Notes under the pieces: generated by a model
Told to the model about the DNA's origin: nothing
What the model saw: the letters and a program-made list of their open reading frames with translations, nothing else
Database searches by the model: none
Part shown: in pieces, positions 57,145 to 64,000 of the stretch
How the letters are laid out: the number at the start of each line of letters is the position of its first letter
Position numbering within the stretch: position 1 is the stretch's first letter
Position numbers and translations under genes: made by a program
Source of the DNA: Microstegium vimineum
Lineage: Eukaryota; Streptophyta; Magnoliopsida; Poales; Poaceae
Reading direction: 5' to 3'
NCBI GenBank assembly: GCA_022036555.1
Contig: CM039133.1
Span: 43,104,718-43,168,717 of the forward strand
DNA: 64,000 bases

Positions 57145-60100
57145 TTATAGCAAGGAGTGGATAACTGATATCGCACGCAGGCGAATTTGCTCTATGTCGT
57201 CCATCTCCTTGGCGTCGGCATCGGCAGAGCCCTCGACCGGCTTGATTTTCTTCTTCCATAGTATAGCCTGTCGTGCATTCTGGTCCTTTTCTCGCCGCAG
57301 GACCTTGATGGAGTCGGATAGTTGGGTTTTCTGCTGATTGGCTGCAGTCAGGTCCCCCTCAACCTTCTGTAACTCTGCTAGCAGCTCCTCCTTCTTTGCC
57401 GACAGTCGGGAAATTTCTTGATCAAGGTTGCCGATGGAGACTTCTGCTTGACTGATGCCTTTATGCTTCTCATCGGCAATATGTTTGAATTTGAGCTTCT
57501 CTTCTTCGCTCTTGGCTTGAGCGGCCCTATCGGCGATACGACGGGCAAGCCTCTGGTACTGGATCTGTTTGATGTCGATGGAGGTTGCCTAGAGAAGGAC
57601 TTCTGCTACGTCGGCGGAGAGATGGCTTTGGATGTCCTTGAATGCAATCCTTGTTGCCGATGAATCTTGGATGAGTTGAGACGTATCTTGTAGCAGCAAG
57701 GAGAGCAATTCCTCCAGCTTAGACTTGATCTCTACCGACAGGGTTGGGACGGAACTCTCCTCTTCATCATCGTCGGGAACATCGACCGCAAAGGAAAATA
57801 GGCTGTCTGCTCGAATGCGGCCTTGACGTTCATCCTCATCCTGAGGGTTCAGGCTGTAGGAGAAGAGGCTGTCCGGAGAGTCCTGAGCCTGGAACAGAAG
57901 GGTTAAAGTGTGCCGATTGCAAAATTATAATATGAGCTTTAAGGTAAATGACTTACTGTCTTGAAGCGGATCTCCTGCATGGGACTTGGCATGCTGGATG
58001 GTCCAGCTTCATTCTGAACATCGGCAGCAGATGCCGATGACTGAGCTCTTGTTGGAGAAGCGGCCGATACTGCTGGTGCTGGCGTGGTTGTTGCCGGCGT
58101 CGCTTCCGATATAATGGCCGGTTCTTGTGGTGGCGATCCCACTCTGTCATCGGGGAATTCGGCCGATGGTGCCGATGCCGGCGTTGCCTCTGCTGCTACG
58201 ACCGCTGGAGTTGTCTCTTCACCAGGGGATCTGGCCGGTGGTGCCGATGACGATGTCTCCGCTGTTGTGATGGGTGGAGTTATCTCTTGAGGTGGGATGT
58301 CGTCAATCGGCTAATCAGGCATGCTCACCGATGGAGGCTCTGCCGATGGCCCGCCGGCGGTTGATGCAACCGGGGCTGAGGAAGGTCTTGCTAGCGGCGC
58401 ATCGGCAGCTGATGGCGCAGTTGGAGCCGATGGTGGAGGAGAAGCCAGCCTTAGGCGCTTCTTTTTCGTCGGCGCAGCAGCAGGGGAGCCAACCCGCTTT
58501 GACGAAGACCGGGGGGCATCGGCAGCCGGGTTGGAAGGTGTTTGCCTGCTGGAAGCAGATGCCGATGACCATAGTGCCTGGAAATACAAAGCAAGTTATA
58601 CAAGATAAATGTTGCCGATAAAACAGTATGTAATCGGTATGAGTAAAAGTGAGTTTACTGCATAAACCCGTGTCAGGGCAACAGCAGTGGCCGATGTAGC
58701 CTGGGCTTTTGTGGGTGTCGGCATAGGTACCTGTTGAGGCGTGAAGGCGGCCAGCGTCGGAGCTTTGTTGCCGATGATCGATATGGGGCCCATTATCCGT
58801 AGATTAAAGGGCCTACCACTGTTACTCGTTGTGGGGACTGGATCATCGGCCTGTCAAGTACAAAGGAGTTAGGTGCTGATACCGATGACAAAAATAAAGT
58901 AATAAAAGTACATCAGATAGCAGACTTACTGCGTCATCGAGGATGATGTAATCGGCGTCAATCAAGTGCTGATAATAATGCGAAGACTTGGCGAGTAGTT
59001 GGCACTTCCACTCTTGCCACCAAGACTTGAACTCGTTGGTGATGAAGGAGGTTGGCGACCAGGAAGACAAGTCAAGGTCTGATAGATCGGCATCGGCAGG
59101 AAGGCTGATGACTTTATTTCAGTCCAGATTACTGGAGATTATCTGCCTGGGTCTTACTACCTTGGAGAAGCAGAGCTTGATCGGTAGTTGGCCAAATGCC
59201 AGTTGTCTCGCTGCTGCCGATGGGTAGTAGAACTCGTAGGATGGTGAAGCATTCTTCCCAGATCCAAAGATGTTTACTGGGATAGCTCGAGGAGTAATGC
59301 TGGCTCTCATGATTGCCTGGCTCTCGGGCGGGCTCATATCGGTCAAGTTGAACAGCAACTGGTTGTGTTCGTCAAGATATGGCCACCAGGTCCGTTCTGA
59401 GGAGGGGAGTCCGTTGTAGAACTTCTGGAAATAATAGCCGAAGTGCTCTGCATCGGCATTGGTACCTGGCAGCACTATGATAGCCTCTCTGAAGTTAAGC
59501 GGAGGGCGAGTTGCCGATTCATCATCCCCGTATCGGTAATCTTCCGATATGTCCCTCGGGAATTGTTGGGCAAATAAATCAAACTGGAGGGTCTTGTGCA
59601 TGTGTGCGTTCAGCCATAGATTGATAAACCACCAGGGGCCTCCGAGATTGCCGATGGGCTCTCCTAGCAGTAGCTTGTTGGATACTTGATGCAGCAATCG
59701 GTAAACTGATCCAAGAAGATATCTGCCTAAAGGGAGACTCATTCCATCGACAAGCAGTTCAGCAGCTGGGAGGTGCATGGTGGTCGGGCCGATGGTTTTG
59801 CCGCAGAAGACAAACTTTTCCAACCACATGTTTAAGAAGATGGCGTGCTCCCGTTGGGTTACCGATCCGGTTTTCTGGTGTTCTTGAATATAACCTGTCT
59901 AGCCGCCGATGCTCCGGGTGCTCACCTTGTACTCAGATTTTCTGTTGAAGAGGCTAAGCGTGTCGGCAGAGGTGATATCCAGGTCGGTCAGCATGTAGAC
60001 ATCGGCAAGGGTTGGGGTAGCTGGTCCATGCCTAAAGAGGAAAGCGTTCATGCTATCGGACCAGAAGTATGAAGCTGCCATCATCAAGTTTTCGTTCTTC

Positions 60101-60524
60101 TCTGCATCGGCAATTGAGAGCCTAATACACTGATCCAAGTTACGCTCCTGCCAGTACACTTGCTGTGATCTGACCACTCTCAAGTACCAGTTCTTCCATC
60201 CTTTAGTGTGCTTGGGCCATGAGCGGAATGTGTCCTTCCACAGTCCTAGGTCAAAACGTTCGGATCTGAATGGGATCCGGTTGGTTTCTGCATTGATGAT
60301 GAATGTGGGGTCTGGATTGCCCATGGGGCCTAAGCAGCTCAGATTGGAGTCAGCGAGTGGGATGACTACCTTGTTGTATAGCTCCTAGGGTTCGAAGAAG
60401 AAGGGACGAATCAGAGAAAGAATGGGGATAAATCCAAGTTTTTTGCGAGGAAAAGAACCATGCAGAGAGGTTGGATTGAGTGGGGAATGAATCTTACCTT
60501 CGGGATGTCAACTTGGATCGCCAT
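57145..60524 (-). pseudogene. Antisense five-exon PMD-like gene in Tat-2 (four in-frame stops)
   Basis: Minus-strand exons: 60524-60498, 60384-58930, 58850-58659, 58577-57957, 57888-57145. Donors GTAAGA, GTAAGT, GTAAAC, GTAAGT; every acceptor ends in AG; all junctions are phase 0, giving about 1,012 codons. Exon 2 (485 codons) resembles the plant mobile domain / aminotransferase-like family (FRSWPKHTKGWKNW, FLFRHGPATPTLADVYML, REHAIFLNMWLEKFVF). Exon 4 is Pro/Ala/Ser-rich with a basic KKKRLRL stretch that could be a nuclear signal. Exon 5 is acidic, then a coiled coil (DQEISRLSAKKEELLAEL). In-frame stops: TAG 59901-59899, TGA 59121-59119, TAG 58313-58311, TAG 57591-57589; the first two are probably former Trp codons. 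It lies in the antisense slot where other Tat elements carry extra ORFs. Confidence 0.82.
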
Positions 60525-60678
60525 TGGAGTCGAAGGGATGCTTGCTTCGTCCTTGGATTGCGAAGGAGTACTGTTGCTCGAGTTCGTGTTCTTCAGAGCG
60601 GCTAGAGGTTGAAGACGAAGGCAGGAAGGTGAAAGTGAAAGTGGGCTCGGGTAAAAAGGCAGTGTAGATCTCGGTAAC

Positions 60679-60685
60679 TTTTATA
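60679..60685 (-). promoter_or_regulatory. Candidate TATA box of the antisense PMD gene
   Basis: TATAAAA on the minus strand, about 155 bases upstream of the antisense ATG at 60524. Spacing allows a short 5' leader. No transcript evidence. Confidence 0.4.
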
Positions 60686-60940
60686 ATCCTATTCAGGGGC
60701 ATTTTGGGGTTCCGTTTCACACTATGCAGGAATGTGGAGAGGCCCGCGGTAGATACGCGCGGTGATCGAGGTGGTCTGCAACTGTTTGTGCTGCAATCGA
60801 GGGATTTTATTATTAAATTGCAGTTCCACACGCGGGGATCGAGGAAACCATACATCTATCTCGGGGGTAACGGCTACAGTAACAGCTACAGCAACGGCTA
60901 TAGTGGAGAGAATTTCGGCACGTAAAGTATTATACGCTCC

Positions 60941-60952
60941 GAAATTGGGGGG
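60941..60952 (+). other. Tat-2 polypurine tract
   Basis: GAAATTGGGGGG four bases before the 3' LTR. Confidence 0.7.
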
Positions 60953-60956
60953 CATG

Positions 60957-62069
60957 TGTTGACACCATTTTTGAACACGTGTCAAATGGACTGAGGCTTG
61001 ACTGGTCAGTAGCCGTTCTCCATCGGCATCGGGAAAGTTTTGAGCCGATATTGCCGATGGGAGAGTGCTGCGGAAAGACCAAGTGTGTTGCCGATGGAGG
61101 CTGGATGATCCTTACAAAAGTTAATTGGTGAAGTCTTGCTGAAGCCGATTGCCAATGAAGAGTCATTGCCGATTGCCGATGAGGAGTCATGGCCGATTGC
61201 CGATGAAGGATGGTTGCCGATTGCCGATGAAGGATGGTTGCCGATTGCCGATAGGGGATGATTGGTGGAGTTATCAGCACAAGGTCGCTAATCGGAAATG
61301 TTGCCGATTGCCGATCAAGAAAGTGTTGCCGATGCCGATGGGCGTAACTTAGCGCTTGGTGGCAGTAGAAGGTTACCGGTGGAAGGCGCGGATTAAAGGG
61401 ATCTGCCGATGGAAAGTTTTCATCGAGGAGGAGAATAAGGAAACTGGTGTTTTGTACCAGTATTATTATAGTAGTTTGAGTCCGACTCTTGCATGAGTCG
61501 TTTATTTTCCTTTAAAATAGGTGTGTTTGTTTAGGAAATAAATATTGTTATCCGGCTCCTGCGCGAGTCAGTTTCCTTTAAAGTAGGAGTTTGTTTTAGG
61601 AAGGATACGTGTCGTGTCTTTGTACAACTCTCCATGCGGGAGTATAAATATGTGCCCGAGGGCCATGGAAAAAACCAATCCAATTCAAAAAACAAACCAA
61701 TTTTATCTTATTCTTCTTTTATCGCAATTTACCTCTTTTTTGCATTAGTTATAGCTATCAACGAGTTCTTCAAGCTTTCGACGGGCTGCATCATCCTGAT
61801 CTCCGTCAAATCCTTGCTAGTTCCACATGGGAGTACCTCTGAGCTTTGGCAATCCGGGCGCATCGCTGTTTGCCTCGTTCAGCTCTGCTCTAGTTATCCT
61901 TGATCAATCTGAGCCTTGACGTCCGGGCGCATCGCTGTCGTCTCGTTCAGTTTGTTCTAGTTATCATCCTTGTCGATTGATTGGTCAAATTGACTGGCAC
62001 GCCTTCGGAATACCGAGCTTTGGGTAATAGCCCGAGGTGTTCACAGATCTGACGCTTTTTGTGTCAACA
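60957..62069 (+). repeat. Tat-2 3' LTR
   Basis: 1,113 bp, same length as the 5' LTR. Differences I counted include CCG/CCA and TTCA/TTGA near the start and a TT/CC pair in GAGTTTGACTC. Confidence 0.95.
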
Positions 62070-62123
62070 GTCAGATATTGAACATTTACAACTACAATGC
62101 ATGTATAACTATGTAACACTTAC

Positions 62124-62810
62124 AATGAAAATGTCATTATTATCTGTACGTCTAGTCTCTCGAGGTTCATCATCAACCAAATGTCTTCAAAGCTAATCAT
62201 GCACAGATTATGATCACTTTGAAACACCTTATGTGGTATAGACACGTTGATGGCGTGAATGCCAGCAAAAGAGGCTCTCATGTACCAGTCATGCATCCTT
62301 TTCACATTGTTTGGGACCATTTGGAGTTTCTCCCAGCTTAGTAGAGGCTTTCCGACCACATAGTTTTTAGGCACAGACTTCTAGTCTTCCCAAGTTGGCA
62401 CCTTGAATTTGCAGGGAATTACCTTAGGCATCGGCTGCGCTGACTTTGTGAGCTCAGACAACTCGAGGACTTGACTAGTGCGTTGTTCCCGAATTCCTCT
62501 CAAAAATCTGGCCGTGCCAGCTATTTTTTTCTTTGGCTCGTATTGGGAAATCAACTTGGGGATACAAAACTTATTCATTGGTGGCGCTGGTGGATCCGGT
62601 GTTTGTTTAGGATCTTTTGGTTGTGGGGAAGGTGTGGATTTTTGTTGTGGATGCAGCGGAGGTGATGTTTGTGGAGCAGATGACTATGGTGGAGGTGATG
62701 GCTGTGGTGTAGGTGATGGAGGTGGTGGAGGTGATGACTGTGGTGTAGTGACGGAGGTGGCGGAGGTGATGACTGTGGTGGATGTGACAGAGGTGGTTGT
62801 TGATGGTCAT
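62124..62810 (-). pseudogene. CACTA-Z Ulp1-like gene, first visible exon
   Basis: From 62810 leftward the minus frame is a Pro/Gln/Ser-rich stretch with a TAG near 62686. It continues through MNKFCIPKLISQYEPKKK, a TAG at 62383-62381, then LRSW-like and helical segments (MVPNNVKRMHDWYM) typical for the region before a plant-transposon Ulp1 domain. The exon ends at donor GTAAGTG (62123). Tat-2 lies in the following intron. The 5' part is cut off by the LTR at 62811. Confidence 0.75.
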
Positions 62811-64000
62811 TGAGAGCTATTTTGTCACCATCAAAATACCGCCAACATCCTCATTTTCAAAGGAAAACAAGCCTAGCCTGAATATATTGTGCCAAATAAC
62901 TAGTTCCACGTGTCCCTTGACTATTTGATGCAGGTAATGACAAATGGGGTATTTTCGGAGCCAGTGGGCCCACTTAGGGGGTCGGCCGACCAACCTATGG
63001 ACCCACTTGACATCCTTAGCCTCCATGATCTATGTAACACCCTCAAGAATACTCCTTACCCTTGGATCCAAGTGTATTCACCTCTCAATGGTCCAGATTC
63101 ACAGCACAAGGATCCTTGGGCCCACATCAAGAAGAGTAACGTGACAAATCAACTCAGAACCAACATCTAAGGCATATGACAGGTGGGACCAGTGTCCAGG
63201 AGGCAGAGGTGGGCCAGAGCCCACTATAGGGATTCGGCCGAACCAGTGGTGGGGCCCACTAGACCCCACTGAGCCCCTAAGTGTTGGGCCATGTTCTAGA
63301 AGACCCAGGAGGGCCCACAGGCCAGTAGGGGATTCGGCCGAATCACCCTATGGCGGTTTCACCCTTCCACCGCCTCACTCACTCCCCACATGATGGAAAT
63401 CAACACCATCCATGCCTTGGTCGGTTTCTAAATCGGTTGGATCCAACAGTGCTTGATGAAGGTGACGCGGATTGCTGACGTGGCACCGGAGTAGCCCCTA
63501 CTCAACCTCTAGCTATAAATAGGCCCCTAGAGCTCCCTTCTCATCCATGCCTCATTGAAGAAACTACTCTCTAGCCTCTTAGCGGAGCTCTTCAGTAGTG
63601 TTATGCTAATTGGAGGAGAGTGAGGAGCCTTCTAGAGAAAGCCCCAGATCTATCGGGAATCTTCTCCGGAGATCTTCCTTAGCGGATGCGAGTCTCTTGT
63701 AAGTTTAGCACTTGTAAGTGACTTCTTGTGAGTTCTTTATAGTATTCAGTGTTCTAAATCTAGTTTAGCTGTTATACAACTTTTCACGCTTGATCATCGC
63801 TTTGCTCTGAGTGAAGTACTTTAATCTTAGGCCAAGGTTATAGTAAGATTAGTGTAGACATGGTGTCTAAGCTTAATCTTACCTTTGTAAACCGCTTATC
63901 GCATGGATTGTTTGTGGATGCTAGTAGAAAGTGACAGCTTTATCTAGTTTTTGTATTCCACCACGTGTGTAAGATAAGTTCTTAAAAGGTAAGGCTTCAA
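62811..64000 (+). mobile_element. LTR of an Athila-like element, runs off the window
   Basis: The likely start is TGAGAGCTATTTTGTCACC. Many blocks align with the LTR at 15503: the GTCGGCCGACC palindromes (about 62980, 63227, 63332), GATGATGG...CATCCATGCCTTGGTCGG, TATAAATA (63514-63521), and GTATTCCACCACGTGT...AAGTTCTTAAAAGGTAAGGC at the end. It is a related, not identical, family. The precise left end is uncertain because no TSD can be tested. Confidence 0.7.

Larger units (their letters stand above)
47833..62069 (+). mobile_element. Tat-2: Ty3/gypsy LTR retrotransposon, Tat lineage, with antisense PMD gene
   Basis: Target duplication GTCAG (47828-47832 and 62070-62074). LTRs are both 1,113 bp and differ at about 13 positions by eye (about 1.2 percent), so insertion is recent. 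Order: LTR, PBS, gag-protease (with a nested solo LTR), RT, RNase H, second RNase H, integrase, antisense five-exon gene, polypurine tract, LTR. At 14.2 kb, or 13.1 kb without the solo LTR, it fits large Tat elements. Several breaks make pol non-functional. It sits in an intron of the CACTA-Z protease gene. Confidence 0.95.
35033..62810 (-). mobile_element. CACTA-Z: large CACTA element carrying a Ulp1-like protease gene, split by two LTR elements
   Basis: The left terminus reads CACTAGTACAAAAGC at 35033. Element sequence occupies 35033-35805, 47123-47832 and 62070-62810, and everything else is later insertion: copia B and Tat-2, each with its own TSD. The gene on the minus strand (5' to the right) codes for the C-terminal half of a C48-type protease with complete His, Asp and Cys motifs. 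The right end lies beyond an LTR that starts at 62811. Without insertions the visible part is about 2.2 kb. Confidence 0.85.

Noticed and set aside
58084..58608. Ala/Gly-rich plus-strand ORFs
   Set aside because: They are opposite the Pro/Ala/Ser-rich exon 4 of the antisense PMD gene. The minus strand has the splice structure.
62607..62810. His/Thr-rich minus-strand ORF
   Set aside because: Alternative frame of the Pro-rich stretch that continues in frame into the Ulp1-like exon.
1..64000. CRISPR arrays, tRNA or rRNA genes, bacterial operons, viral genomes
   Set aside because: No regularly spaced repeat-spacer arrays, no cloverleaf or rRNA sequence seen, and all large frames are plant transposon proteins with introns or plant-type LTR context.

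Overview
This window is repetitive, intergenic plant DNA, almost certainly from a grass (Poaceae). It is a nested stack of transposable elements. I found no bacterial gene organisation, no CRISPR array, no tRNA or rRNA, and no convincing host gene that lies outside a transposon. The grass assignment rests on four things: Tat-lineage Ty3 elements with a second RNase H, an Athila-type gag, Ty1/copia elements primed by initiator-Met tRNA, and CACTA elements with GCCGAGTG-type or CCGCAGCGG-type subterminal repeats.

Layout. 132-659 is a tandem duplication. It is interrupted by Tat-1 (660-10057, + strand, TSD AGTGC). 10058-15502 holds CACTA pieces, a retroposon with a 17-bp TSD, a truncated Tat LTR, a TNP2 transposase relic and the right arm of a large inverted repeat. 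15503-24325 is an Athila-like element with gag, protease and a 3' ORF but no RT or integrase. At 24325/24326 its truncated 3' LTR is fused to a 5'-truncated copia element (copia A, to 32258). Copia A ends inside the gag start of a minus-strand copia (D, LTR 32401-33982), and D abuts a partial LTR (to 34853).

From 35033 to 62810 there is one minus-strand CACTA element (CACTA-Z) whose Ulp1/C48-like protease gene can be followed through five exons. Two LTR retrotransposons sit in its introns: copia B (35806-47122, - strand, TSD CCACA) and Tat-2 (47833-62069, + strand, TSD GTCAG). Tat-2 carries in its gag region a solo LTR of its own family (51840-52966, TSD CCTGT). From 62811 an LTR related to the Athila-like element runs off the window.

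The most interesting content is antisense. Both Tat elements carry, between integrase and 3' LTR, a spliced gene on the opposite strand. In Tat-1 it is a three-exon, 222-codon reading frame that is fully open although the element's pol is deleted. In Tat-2 it is a five-exon, roughly 1,010-codon gene with plant-mobile-domain (PMD) similarity, with clean GT-AG junctions but four in-frame stops. Both Tat elements also share a one-base stop/start overlap (TGATG or TAATG) between a gag-protease ORF and an RT-RNase H-integrase ORF. Every autonomous-type pol in the window is broken. All coordinates and splice sites were read by eye, so identity estimates are approximate.
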